In this document: positions 8,613 to 16,520 of the stretch, one piece after another
How the letters are laid out: each line of letters begins with the position of its first letter
How positions within the stretch are numbered: the stretch's first letter is position 1
Assembly (NCBI RefSeq): GCF_003112535.1
Contig: NZ_BEWA01000015.1
Location: forward strand, 1-64,000
Reading direction: 5' to 3'
Source of the DNA: Streptomyces rishiriensis
Lineage (GTDB): Bacteria; Actinomycetota; Actinomycetes; Streptomycetales; Streptomycetaceae
DNA: 64,000 bases
Notes under the pieces: model-generated
What the model saw: the letters and a program-made list of their open reading frames with translations, nothing else
The model's database searches: none
What the model was told of the DNA's origin: nothing
Translations under genes and position numbers: made by a program

Positions 8613-8873
8613 CCCCTACGGCACGTTTCTGGCGTATTCCGGCTGCCCTCCAACCAGACCACCGGGTGCGCGCCCCACCTGCCCGGCCGGCCCAGGAGCG
8701 CCAGTCCGCCAGGAGTTCGAGTACAGCGCCGATACGGCACCGCCTCGATCGTCCTCCGCGGCCGTTCTGCGGCAAACAGTCCTTGAGTCTCCGGTGACGG
8801 GAGACGTCACGACCTCGTCCCGCCCTCCGAGGCGAAGCGCCGCGCGGCCGGATCGACACCGTCGCCCAGCACT

Positions 8874-9404
8874 GACGCGATCATGGGGTCCTTCGCCGAG
8901 TCGCAGCTCGGCGTCGGCGGCGCGGTCAACGACACCTCGCCGGAGCGGGGCGGCTCGCTCGGCATCGCGCTCCTGGGGTCGCTGCTGGGGACGTCGCACT
9001 TCTCGCACCTCGCAAACGCCACCTCTGGCAGCGGCCTGTCGGCGAGCGCGCTGGAGACCGCGCTGGGCTCGGTCGGCGGCGGCTATCAGGTCGCCGCGGC
9101 CATCGCCGGCCGGGCCCAGCAGTTCGCCGCGCAGGCCCCCCAGACCGACGACGACGCCCAGCTGAAGGCCCACGCCGGGCGACTCGCCCAGGGCGCCTGT
9201 GGACATCCCACCGAGTTCGCCAACCCCTGCCCCACGCAGTCCTCCGGCTCGGACTTCGCCTGCAGGCTGCACACCACCGACCACGAAAAAGCGCTCGTGG
9301 AGGCGTACCAGCAAGGCCTTGGAGAAACCACCCGCAGAGGCCGGGAGCGATCGTCAAGACCTGTGGATCCGCTGAAGGAAAATCGGGTTGCCGTTCCCGC
9401 GTAG
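8874..9404 (+). pseudogene. Remnant with an MFS drug-efflux-like C-terminal motif
   Basis: Residues after the ATG at 8883 (SFAESQLGVGGAVNDTS, GGSLGIALLGSLL) match the conserved region before the last helices of 14-TM DHA2/EmrB-type exporters. No upstream transporter sequence is present. After about 60 residues the frame turns hydrophilic and unfamiliar (DDDAQLKAHAGRLAQGACG) until a stop at 9404. I read it as a 3' fragment fused to unrelated sequence. A small novel gene starting at 8883 cannot be fully excluded. Confidence 0.5.
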
Positions 9405-9425
9405 CAGGCCGAACGATTGTGCCTT

Positions 9426-9900
9426 GTGACGACTGTTGAGGAGAAGCCGCTGTTCGATGCGGCCAGGCCGGTCGCGTTGGTGACCGGCGTCGGCCGGTCC
9501 GTCGGGATCGGTGCGGGGATCGCTCGCCGACTCGCCGAGGCAGGCTGGAACGTCGCCTTCACGTACTGGACGCCGTACGACGCGCGCATGGCCCGGGGCA
9601 TCGAGATCGACGCCGCGGCCACCATCGCCAAGGACCTGGAGGAACGGGCCGCCGACACGGTGGCGGTCGAAGCGGACCGAACTCGCCCACCTCGGGATCA
9701 CTGCCAACGTGATCAACCCGGGCCCGGTGGACACCGGATGGATGTCCGACGACATCCGCGACCATGTGCTGCGCCGGACACCCCTGGGGCGTATCGGCGG
9801 CCCGCAGGACACCGCGCACCTGGTGGAGTTCCTGTGCTCACCGCAGGGCCAGTGGATCAACGGCCAGCTGCTGAAGAGCAACGGCGGTCTCGGCGGCTGA
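9426..9900 (+). pseudogene. Short-chain dehydrogenase with internal deletion
   Basis: From a GTG at 9426 the first frame encodes a Rossmann start (PVALVTGVGRSVGIGAGIA) through about VAVEAD at 9680. The sequence then jumps, in another frame, to the C-terminal part (ELAHLGITANVINPGPVDTG and GQWINGQLLKSNGG), stopping at 9900. About 90 residues between them, including the catalytic Ser and YxxxK, are missing. A deletion that also changed frame explains this, so the gene is dead. A full SDR would be about 250 residues. Confidence 0.75.
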
Positions 9901-10029
9901 TGAGACGGCCCGACTACGCCGCCTCCGGCGGCTTGACGAGGAGAACCCGAAGGCCTCCTCGCCCCGCACGGCTGTCCGTACTCGGCTGTGGCCTGGTCGT
10001 GCAGGCGCCCAGCGGCCCGGGTGACGTCG

Positions 10030-10395
10030 TCAGCCGGCCAGAGCCTGCTCGACAGTGGGGTGACAGGGGATGACGGCGTCGATGCCGACCAGCTGCAGAA
10101 CGTGCAGGACGGGCTTCTGGGCCCCTGCGATGCGTACCCACCCGCCTGCGCCGCTCACCTGCCGGTGGGCGGCGACGAAGACGTTGATGCCGCTGGAGTC
10201 CATGAAGGTGACCTCGCTGAGGTCCGCGACGATCCGCGTCGGCGCTGCGGCGTTCTCGATGCGGAGTGCTGCGCTGAGCTGATCTTTGACGTCGTCGTCG
10301 ATCTCGCCCCGCAGGACCACGACACGGATACCCTCGACCGTGCGCTGCCGGGCAGAAAGCCGGACCGGCCGGTCCGCGTTCTCGATGTGGCTCAC
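10030..10395 (-). CDS. STAS-domain anti-sigma factor antagonist
   Basis: A 121-residue SpoIIAA/RsbV-type protein. The STAS fold starts at VEGIRVVVLRGEIDDD and contains the phosphoacceptor motif FMDSSGINVF, so partner-switching by serine phosphorylation is expected. It ends with VLQLVGIDAVIPCHPTVEQAL. It is divergent from an RsbW-type ATPase gene at 10563, a natural kinase partner. In Streptomyces such pairs control SigB-type stress sigma factors; no sigma gene is adjacent, so the target is unknown. Confidence 0.88.
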   Translation of the reverse strand: MSHIENADRPVRLSARQRTVEGIRVVVLRGEIDDDVKDQLSAALRIENAAAPTRIVADLSEVTFMDSSGINVFVAAHRQVSGAGGWVRIAGAQKPVLHVLQLVGIDAVIPCHPTVEQALAG

Positions 10396-10562
10396 CGTTT
10401 CCTCGACTGCGTTCAGGCCCGTGACGGGCGGGGCGTGCGCGGTGATTCTGCCCCGCCGTCGCGTCCCGATGCATCGGGCGGCTGTGCCGAACCCCTACGT
10501 CATGTGGTGGCGGGGATCGGGGTACTGGACGTCGGGTGAACGGGAAGTGAGGGCGAAGGCGA

Positions 10563-11042
10563 GTGGGATCCGAAGCCGACGGTGACGGCGGTAGTGCCCC
10601 GGATGAGTTCCTGATGCGGGCCGGCTATGCCCTGGGCGGAGACGACGGCTGCATCGCAGACGCCCGGCGCCACGCCGCGGCCTTTCTCCGCCAGGCCGGC
10701 GATACCCATCGTCTGCCGGTCTCCGCACGTGCGAAGGACCTCACCCAGCCGGTGGTGCGCGAGCTGGTCACCAACGCCCGCAAGTACGCGCCCGGCCCGG
10801 TCCTGATGGAGCTGCGCGTCAGCACCCGCGCCGTCGACGTCGTCGTGTGGGACAGCGAACCCATGGTTCCCGCCGTCCGGGCCGCCGATCCGGACAGAGT
10901 CGGGCAGCACGGCCTGGAGATCGTCAAGGCCGTCGCCGAGGAGCTGTTCATGGAGCAGCAGCCGGTCGGCAAGCGCATCACGGCCCGCCTCGCCCTGTCC
11001 GACGCCTCCTGCGACGCCGTGACGAGCGGCAGCCGGAACTGA
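10563..11042 (+). CDS. RsbW-type ATP-binding regulatory protein
   Basis: A 159-residue single-domain HATPase_c_2 protein with GTG start. The N-box reads ELVTNARKYAPGP, the G1 region VVVWDSEPMVP, and the G2 region is DRVGQHGLEIVKAV. These mark a GHKL ATPase of the anti-sigma or SpoIIAB kind rather than a full sensor kinase. The divergent STAS gene (10030-10395) encodes the expected substrate or antagonist, so the two probably form a partner-switch pair. Confidence 0.85.
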   Translation: MGSEADGDGGSAPDEFLMRAGYALGGDDGCIADARRHAAAFLRQAGDTHRLPVSARAKDLTQPVVRELVTNARKYAPGPVLMELRVSTRAVDVVVWDSEPMVPAVRAADPDRVGQHGLEIVKAVAEELFMEQQPVGKRITARLALSDASCDAVTSGSRN

Positions 11043-11200
11043 CCCCGTACCCCCGCCGCGCACAAGCCGGGGCCGAGGCTCCACCTGTGGTCGGGAAACC
11101 GTAGCGGCGGCCCCGGAGGCGGCATCCGGGATCGTCGTAGGGGGGACAGGTACGCAGGCAGTCCCGAACGCCAGGGCCCGACCGCTTGGATTTTCGCGGG

Positions 11201-12166
11201 TCAGCGCACCCTTCCGCGGGGTTTCAGCGGCACCGGCGGCAGCTCCGGGGCGGGCAGCGGACCGCCGTCGTAGCCGATCACCTCGCCGAATCGCGTCCCC
11301 TGCATCCAGTCCGCGCGGGCCTGTTCGATCTCGGCCTGGGTACGGCCGACGAAGTTCCACCACATGACGAGCTCCTCCTCGAACGGCTCGCCGCCGAGCA
11401 GCATCAGGCCCGCGTCCGACTCGGCCCGCAGAGGCAGTTCGGTGCGGCCGCAGCCGAGGTAGAGCATGGAGCCGGGGAGGACGGGGACGCCGTCGACGTG
11501 CACCTCGCCGGACATCGACAGGACGCCGTACTCGAAGTCGGGCACCAGCGGCAGCCGGACGTCGGCGCCCCGGGCGAGGGCGAGGTCGGCGCCCACGATG
11601 GGGGTGTACGCCGTTCCCGGCGACGTGGAGCCGTCGAGGTCGCCGAGGAGCACCGTGGCGGTGAGGCCGGGCGCGGTGACCGTGGGCAGGTCGGCATGGT
11701 GCTCGAAGCGGGGGTCGGTGTGCCGGTGCGCGTCCGGCAGCGCCACCCAGAGCTGTGCGCCGTGCAGGAGGCGGGCGTGCGCCCGCGGACTCTCCTCGGA
11801 ATGGCTGATGGCGCGCCCGGAGGTCATCAGCCCGAGCTCCCGGGGCCGGATGGTCTGCAGGCTGCCGGTCGAGTCGCGGTGCAGCACCTCGCCCTCGTGC
11901 AGCCAGCTGACGGTCTGCAGGCCCATGTGGGGATGCGGCGGGACCTGCATGCCCGGTTCGTCGGCGATGTCGTCGGGGCCGTAGTGGTCGACGAAGGCCC
12001 AGGCGCCGATCATGCGCCGGCCGAGATTGGGCAGCAGCCGGCGCACCTCGGTCGACCCGCCGAGTTTCAGGTGGCGGGGGCTCAGCAGCTCGCGGACGGG
12101 TTCGGCGACGACGAATCCGCGGCCGCCGCACACACTCGGCACGGGCGAGCGGTCAAGGTTGCTCAT
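11201..12166 (-). CDS. Pirin-family protein
   Basis: A 321-residue bicupin. The N-terminal cupin carries the pirin metal set: PHPHMGLQTVSWLHEGEV supplies two His residues, and SHSEE near 120 supplies the later His/Glu. The C-terminal pirin domain includes LLGGEPFEEELVMWWNFVG, another strong pirin signature. Bacterial pirins bind iron and some show quercetin dioxygenase activity; the substrate here is unknown. It is a single gene, convergent with the ATPase gene at 10563-11042. Confidence 0.9.
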   Translation of the reverse strand: MSNLDRSPVPSVCGGRGFVVAEPVRELLSPRHLKLGGSTEVRRLLPNLGRRMIGAWAFVDHYGPDDIADEPGMQVPPHPHMGLQTVSWLHEGEVLHRDSTGSLQTIRPRELGLMTSGRAISHSEESPRAHARLLHGAQLWVALPDAHRHTDPRFEHHADLPTVTAPGLTATVLLGDLDGSTSPGTAYTPIVGADLALARGADVRLPLVPDFEYGVLSMSGEVHVDGVPVLPGSMLYLGCGRTELPLRAESDAGLMLLGGEPFEEELVMWWNFVGRTQAEIEQARADWMQGTRFGEVIGYDGGPLPAPELPPVPLKPRGRVR

Positions 12167-12284
12167 GCGGTCAACCTAGCGCTCGTGCGGGGGTGTGTGG
12201 GACGGAGGTGGGGTCCGGGCCGGTGTGCCGCCGGATCCGCGGTCGGTCCGGCGGCCGGGCGGCCGGTCCGTCGAGCGGTCACCC

Positions 12285-12318
12285 GGGTCGAGCGGGTGGC
12301 CGGGTCGAGCGGGTGGCC
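12285..12318. repeat. Two tandem 17-bp repeats
   Basis: GGGTCGAGCGGGTGGCC occurs twice head to tail (12285-12301 and 12302-12318) just downstream of the HEAT-like gene end and between two minus-strand genes. Related GGGCGGTC pieces surround it. It is probably slippage-prone GC-rich sequence without a known role. Confidence 0.6.
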
Positions 12319-12340
12319 GGGCGGTCGGACAGCCGGGCGG

Positions 12341-12829
12341 TCAGTCGGTCAGGGCGGCGGCGAGTTCTGTGGTCGCCCGCTTTATGTCGGTGTCCGGCTC
12401 GGCCAGAAGCTGGCACAGGACGTCACGCTGGGCGCGGACGGCGTGACGGGCCGCGCGCTCCCACGCCACGTAGTTGTCCGGGTGGTGCAGCAGCTTGGGG
12501 TACGCGACGGCGGTGGTCTCCCACTGCCGGGCGTCGGCGATGCTCTTCAGCAGGCGCAGGATCTTCGCGCGGCAGGTGACCTGGGGGAGCCGGGCGAGTT
12601 CCCAGAGGAAGGGCACCGTCACCGCCGTGGCCTCCTCCACGACGAATCCGAACTGGCAGATTCTTCGCCTGAGTTGACCGAATGCGGTGTCGGCGCTGTC
12701 CGCGTCGCCCCGGGCCAGTGTGGTGAGCAGGAGGGGGATGCCCGCGGCGGATCCGGTGGAGTCCTTGATCTCGGGCCACGGCACGTGTCCCAGGTCCGCG
12801 AGGGGTGCGGTTCTCTTCGTGGCAGTCAT
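12341..12829 (-). CDS. Uncharacterised helical (HEAT-like) protein
   Basis: A 162-residue protein, start ATG at 12829. After a short leader with HVPWPEIKDSTG it is mostly amphipathic helices (ICQFGFVVEEATAVTVPFL, TCRAKILRLLKSIADA), suggesting armadillo/HEAT-type solenoid repeats. Similar proteins in actinobacteria accompany contact-dependent toxin or immunity genes and generic HEAT-repeat families, but none of these contexts is seen here. The function is unknown. Confidence 0.65.
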   Translation of the reverse strand: MTATKRTAPLADLGHVPWPEIKDSTGSAAGIPLLLTTLARGDADSADTAFGQLRRRICQFGFVVEEATAVTVPFLWELARLPQVTCRAKILRLLKSIADARQWETTAVAYPKLLHHPDNYVAWERAARHAVRAQRDVLCQLLAEPDTDIKRATTELAAALTD

Positions 12830-12855
12830 GTCCGGTGTCTGCTGGGGGTCGGGGA

Positions 12856-13374
12856 TCAGGGCCGGCGCCGGGTCGGCAGCATGGCCCACACGGTCTTGCC
12901 CGCCGGGCAGCGGCGGGTCCAGCCCCAGTGCTCGGAGAGGGCCTCGACGATGTGCAGTCCGCGGCCGTGCTCCAGGAGGGCGTCTCCGGTGTGCGGGTAG
13001 ACGGGCAGGCTGTCGCTCGGATCGGTGACGGCGCACATCAGGTGGGAGCCGCGCAGGGTGAGTCTGAGCCGCACACGCAGCTCGTCCGCCGAGGCGTGCG
13101 GGAGTGCGTGCAGCACCGCGTTGGCGGCCAGTTCCGTGACGACGGTGACCGCGTCGTCGCTGCAGTGGTTCAGGGACCAGCAGTCGAGTGTGCGGTGGGT
13201 GAAGTCCCGCGCCTGGGCGAACTCCTCACGGCTGCCCCAGAGGTTCAGGGCGGCGGTTCTGGGCGAGTCGCGGACGGAGACGGACTCGTGGCTCCGGAAC
13301 TGCGCAGGTGATGACACGGGGCATCTCCCTGAGACGACGTCAGGACGGTCGGCCAGAAGTGCGGTTGACGGCAT
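12856..13374 (-). CDS. ATP-binding regulatory protein of the WhiJ-like module
   Basis: A 172-residue HATPase_c_2 protein. The N-box is VVTELAANAVLHALPHA, and the later glycine motif is HGRGLHIVEALSEHWGW, ending in KTVWAMLP. This form is common in Streptomyces as a partner of a DUF397 protein and a WhiJ/BldB-locus XRE protein, and both are encoded divergently here (13448 and 13864). It may act as an anti-sigma-like kinase or simple nucleotide-dependent switch. Neither role is shown by sequence alone. Confidence 0.85.
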   Translation of the reverse strand: MPSTALLADRPDVVSGRCPVSSPAQFRSHESVSVRDSPRTAALNLWGSREEFAQARDFTHRTLDCWSLNHCSDDAVTVVTELAANAVLHALPHASADELRVRLRLTLRGSHLMCAVTDPSDSLPVYPHTGDALLEHGRGLHIVEALSEHWGWTRRCPAGKTVWAMLPTRRRP

Positions 13375-13404
13375 GGCTATTATCCACGCTGAAGAGGTCC
13401 TCGT

Positions 13405-13424
13405 GCAATTTCACGGGAAATTGC
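13405..13424. promoter_or_regulatory. Perfect palindrome between divergent WhiJ-module genes
   Basis: GCAATTTC (13405-13412), spacer ACGG, GAAATTGC (13417-13424): exact 8-bp arms, AT-rich against a GC-rich background. It lies 31 bp upstream of the ATPase start and 24 bp upstream of the DUF397 start, so a bound protein would control both promoters. The linked XRE regulator is the obvious candidate. Confidence 0.65.
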
Positions 13425-13447
13425 GCGCACGAAGCGAGGAGAGTGCA

Positions 13448-13678
13448 ATGGCGTCAGTGCCGAACGGAGTGCGGGCGAGCTCGCTGGGCGTCCGCTGGCT
13501 CAAGAGCAGCCACAGCAACGCCGAGGGCAACTGCGTCGAGGTCGCGGCCCTGGACGGGGGAGGTGTCGCGCTGCGCAACTCCCGTGATCCGGACGGGCCG
13601 GCGCTGGTGTACACGCCGGCCGAGGTCGCCGCTTTCGTGGCCGGGGCGAAGGGCGGGGAGTTCGACCATCTGGTGTGA
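13448..13678 (+). CDS. DUF397 protein
   Basis: A 76-residue protein with the DUF397 pattern: VRWLKSSHSNAEGNCVEVA, then VALRNSRDPDGPALVYTPAEVAAFVAGAK. The ATG at 13448 follows a GAGGAG ribosome site. In Streptomyces these small proteins pair with WhiJ-like XRE proteins in developmental control, and some pairs have been discussed as toxin-antitoxin-like. The XRE partner follows 185 bp downstream on the same strand. Confidence 0.9.
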   Translation: MASVPNGVRASSLGVRWLKSSHSNAEGNCVEVAALDGGGVALRNSRDPDGPALVYTPAEVAAFVAGAKGGEFDHLV

Positions 13679-13863
13679 GGCCCGCGTGAAGGCGACGTGA
13701 GGGTCCCGGGTGGGCCCGCCGGGCTCGACGGACCGCCGGGGGCGTGGAGGCCCGACGGGGCGCGAGGGTGCTCGACACAGCCTCAATTCCCCTGCCGCGT
13801 GCGGCCGGAGGGGTTCGGATGCGATACTGCGGTCTGTCGTCTGCCGGTCCACGGGGAGTCAGG

Positions 13864-14781
13864 ATGTCTGTCGAGTCACCTCGCGTGTCCCGCCTCGAAC
13901 CGTATCTGAACCGGGCCGAGCCCGCCCCGACCTTGCTGAAAATGCTGGTCGGCGTGCAGTTGGCCGGAATCCGGGAGGACGCCGGCTACTCCCAGGACCA
14001 GGCCGCGCGCGCCCTCGGTTTCAGCCCGGCGAAGCTGTCGCGCATCGAGGCGGGCAAGGGGCGAAGGCCTCCAGTCGAGTCCGACGTGCGCGCCCTGCTG
14101 TCGCTGTACGGAACCGACGAGCACGAGGCGTCCGTGCTGGTCCAACTGCTGCGGCAGGCGGGTCAGCCGGGGTGGTGGCAGCGCTACGACAAGCGGCTGA
14201 TGCCCGAGTGGTTCGACCGGCTGGTCGGACTGCAGGAGGCGGCCACGGCGATCCGTACCTTCGAGATCCAGTACGTGCCCGGCCTGTTCCAGACTCCCGC
14301 GTACGCGCGTGCCGTCGTGGAGCGCGGTCTCCCGTCGGCGACGTCACGGGAGGTCGAGCGCCGGGTGGAGCTGCGGACCCGGCGTACCGAACTCCTGCGG
14401 CGACCGGACCCGCCGCGCGTCTGGGCCGTCCTCGACGAGTCGGTGCTGCTGCGGGTGCTGGGCAGTCGCGAGGTGATGCGCGAGCAGCTCGACCATCTCG
14501 TGGAGCTGGCCGCTCTGCCCCATGTCACCGTCCAGGTGGTGCCGTTGGACGTCACGCACGCCTCGGCGCCGGCCATACCGGTCACCTACCTCCGCTTCGC
14601 CGGCGTCGATCTGCCCGATGTCGTCTATCTGGAGCAGATCCGCAGCGCCACCTTCCTGGAGGACCGGGACGAGACGGAGGAGTACCGGGTGGCGCTGGAC
14701 CGGCTGGCCGACGAGGCGCTCAACCCGCGCGACTCCGTGGCGCTGCTGGAGGCGACCGTCCGGCAGCGCTACGCCTCCTGA
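13864..14781 (+). CDS. WhiJ-like XRE regulator (DUF5753)
   Basis: A 305-residue protein. The XRE helix-turn-helix spans about residues 30-90 (LAGIREDAGYSQDQAARAL, FSPAKLSRIEAGKG). The DUF5753 ligand-like domain follows, beginning at the signature YVPGLFQTPAYARAV near 138-152 and containing VLDESVLLR. The ATG at 13864 was chosen because homology starts soon after it. With DUF397 upstream and the divergent ATPase it makes a classic Streptomyces three-gene developmental module. The palindrome at 13405 may be its operator. Confidence 0.9.
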   Translation: MSVESPRVSRLEPYLNRAEPAPTLLKMLVGVQLAGIREDAGYSQDQAARALGFSPAKLSRIEAGKGRRPPVESDVRALLSLYGTDEHEASVLVQLLRQAGQPGWWQRYDKRLMPEWFDRLVGLQEAATAIRTFEIQYVPGLFQTPAYARAVVERGLPSATSREVERRVELRTRRTELLRRPDPPRVWAVLDESVLLRVLGSREVMREQLDHLVELAALPHVTVQVVPLDVTHASAPAIPVTYLRFAGVDLPDVVYLEQIRSATFLEDRDETEEYRVALDRLADEALNPRDSVALLEATVRQRYAS

Positions 14782-14815
14782 CGACGGGAGGGGCGCGCGA
14801 CCGGTCCGGGGCGCG

Positions 14816-15634
14816 CTAGCGCAGGCGGCCGATGCCGCCGAACTCGATCCACTCCTGGGTGAGTTGACGGGGCGCGACCTCGCTGTCGGGCCGCCACGTG
14901 GACACCTCGACCAGCCCGGGGTCGAGGATGTCCAGGCCGTCGAAGAGCGCGGCGACGTCCTTCTCCTGGCGCACCCGGCCCCAGTGGCCCTGGGTGGCCT
15001 GGTCCATGAAGTCGGTGACGAACTCCCTGACCGCGGGGTCCTCGCTGACGAGCTGGCACATCAGCACGAAGCTTCCGGGGGCGAGGTGTTCGGTCACCCG
15101 GCGGACCACCGCCCGCGGCCCGTCGCTGTCGCTGTCGGGGATGCAGTGGAACACGGAGTTGAAGAGCACGGCCACCGGCTGGGAGAAGTCGATCAGGCGC
15201 TGGGTCTCCGGGTGGGCGAGGATGGCGTCCGTGTCCCGCATGTCGGCGTGGATGACGGTGGTCCGCTCGTCCTGCTCCAGCAGGGCCCGGCCGTGCACGA
15301 GGACCATGGGGTCGTTGTCCACGTAGACGACGTGAGTGCTCGGGTCGATGCGCTGGGCGACCTGGTGCACGTTGTCCTGGGTGGGCAGGCCGGAGCCGTG
15401 GTCGAGGAACTGCCGGATGCCGTACTCCTGGCTCAGGGTGCGCACGGCCCGCTGGAGGAAGCGCCGGTTGTTCAGCGCGAGGGCGCGGGTGCTCGGGACG
15501 ACCTTGTCGAGCTCCTCGCAGGCGGCACGGTCGGCCGCGTAGTTGTCCTTGCCGCCCAGGTAGTGGTCGTACATGCGGGCCGCCGTCGGCACCGCGGAGT
15601 CGATCGACGTGGATAACTGCTTGCCAGGCTGCAT
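14816..15634 (-). CDS. DUF574-type S-adenosylmethionine methyltransferase
   Basis: A 272-residue protein of the SAV2177/Methyltransf_19 family. Signatures are TAARMYDHYLGGKDNYAADR at the N-terminus, QFLDHGSGLPTQDNVHQVAQ (SAM-binding loop) and VVYVDNDPMVLVHGRALL. ATG 15634 follows a GGGGGAAGAG ribosome site; upstream in-frame GTG codons are less likely. The substrate is unknown, as for the whole family, which is highly expanded in Streptomyces and frequently sits beside WhiJ-like regulators. Confidence 0.9.
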   Translation of the reverse strand: MQPGKQLSTSIDSAVPTAARMYDHYLGGKDNYAADRAACEELDKVVPSTRALALNNRRFLQRAVRTLSQEYGIRQFLDHGSGLPTQDNVHQVAQRIDPSTHVVYVDNDPMVLVHGRALLEQDERTTVIHADMRDTDAILAHPETQRLIDFSQPVAVLFNSVFHCIPDSDSDGPRAVVRRVTEHLAPGSFVLMCQLVSEDPAVREFVTDFMDQATQGHWGRVRQEKDVAALFDGLDILDPGLVEVSTWRPDSEVAPRQLTQEWIEFGGIGRLR

Positions 15635-15762
15635 CTCTTCCCCCGGATCCCCGCTGCGCCACGGACCGGCGCGGCCGACGACCCATCCTAGGGAAACGGC
15701 GCTTGACGGCACCACCCCCCTTGATCGACAGCTCCCCGGAGGCGCAGCGCACCCGCCGGCAC

Positions 15763-15800
15763 CTGGACTCTATGTCTAATTGCTGGACTCGTGGTCTAAT
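15763..15800 (+). promoter_or_regulatory. Two tandem copies of an 18-bp operator-like repeat
   Basis: CTGGACTC-TAT-GTCTAAT (15763-15780) and CTGGACTC-GTG-GTCTAAT (15783-15800) repeat with a 20-bp period, about two helical turns. Each copy includes an imperfect dyad TGGAC-N5-GTCTA. The pair ends 6 bp before the regulator ATG at 15807, so it could be the autoregulatory operator of the regulator/dehydratase operon. Confidence 0.65.
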
Positions 15801-15806
15801 GACGGT

Positions 15807-16520
15807 ATGGAAGCCACAGAAGCGAGCCAGGACCGGGAAGCCGAGCGGAACGCGATCCTGCGTGCGCTGGCTCCCGTCGTCGAGGGGATCGCGGCGACTT
15901 TCGGACCGGTGTGCGAGGTGGTACTGCACGACTACCGGCGACCGGAGCGGTCCGTGGCCGCCGTCGCCGGGTCGGTGACGGGGCGGACCGCCGGGGGCGC
16001 GATGAGCGAGATCGGCATGCGGATCCTCGCCCGCGGCGACGACGCCGTCGACGAGCTGAACTACGTCACGCGCACCGGCGCCGGGAAGCTGGTGAAGTCG
16101 TCCACGATGGTGCTGCGCGACTCGGCCGGCGCGGTGTTCGGCGCGCTGTGCGTCAACGTGGACGTCACGGAGGTCGACCGGGTGCAGAGCCTGCTGAACG
16201 CGCTCGCGGGGACGGCGGGAGCACGGCCCGACCCGCCGGTGACCACGTTCGGCGACGACATCGACTCCGTCGTCGACGCCCTTCTCGACGCCCATCTCGC
16301 GCGCCAGGACCAGACCTGGGCCGGACTCGACGGCCCGCGCCGCCTGGCGCTCTTCCGTGGTCTGGACGAACGCGGCGTGTTCGCCGTGCGCCGGGCCGTC
16401 GAGCAGATCGCCGCCCGGCTGGGCATCTCCCGCGCCTCCGCCTACCACTACCTGTCCCGGTCCAGAGCCGAGCGCGACGCCGACGGCTCCGACGGCACCC
16501 CCGAGGGAGCACACCCGTGA
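15807..16520 (+). CDS. YheO-like PAS/HTH transcriptional regulator
   Basis: A 237-residue protein. The N-terminal YheO-type PAS domain covers about residues 15-125 (LAPVVEGIAATFGPVCEVVLH and GALCVNVDVTEVDRVQ). The C-terminal HTH_22 domain ends in FAVRRAVEQIAARLGISRAS and AYHYL. This architecture matches DauR-type regulators. ATG 15807 is preferred over an upstream TTG. The stop overlaps the next gene start (GTGA), so it is co-translated with the dehydratase and likely responds to its amino-acid substrate. Confidence 0.85.
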   Translation: MEATEASQDREAERNAILRALAPVVEGIAATFGPVCEVVLHDYRRPERSVAAVAGSVTGRTAGGAMSEIGMRILARGDDAVDELNYVTRTGAGKLVKSSTMVLRDSAGAVFGALCVNVDVTEVDRVQSLLNALAGTAGARPDPPVTTFGDDIDSVVDALLDAHLARQDQTWAGLDGPRRLALFRGLDERGVFAVRRAVEQIAARLGISRASAYHYLSRSRAERDADGSDGTPEGAHP

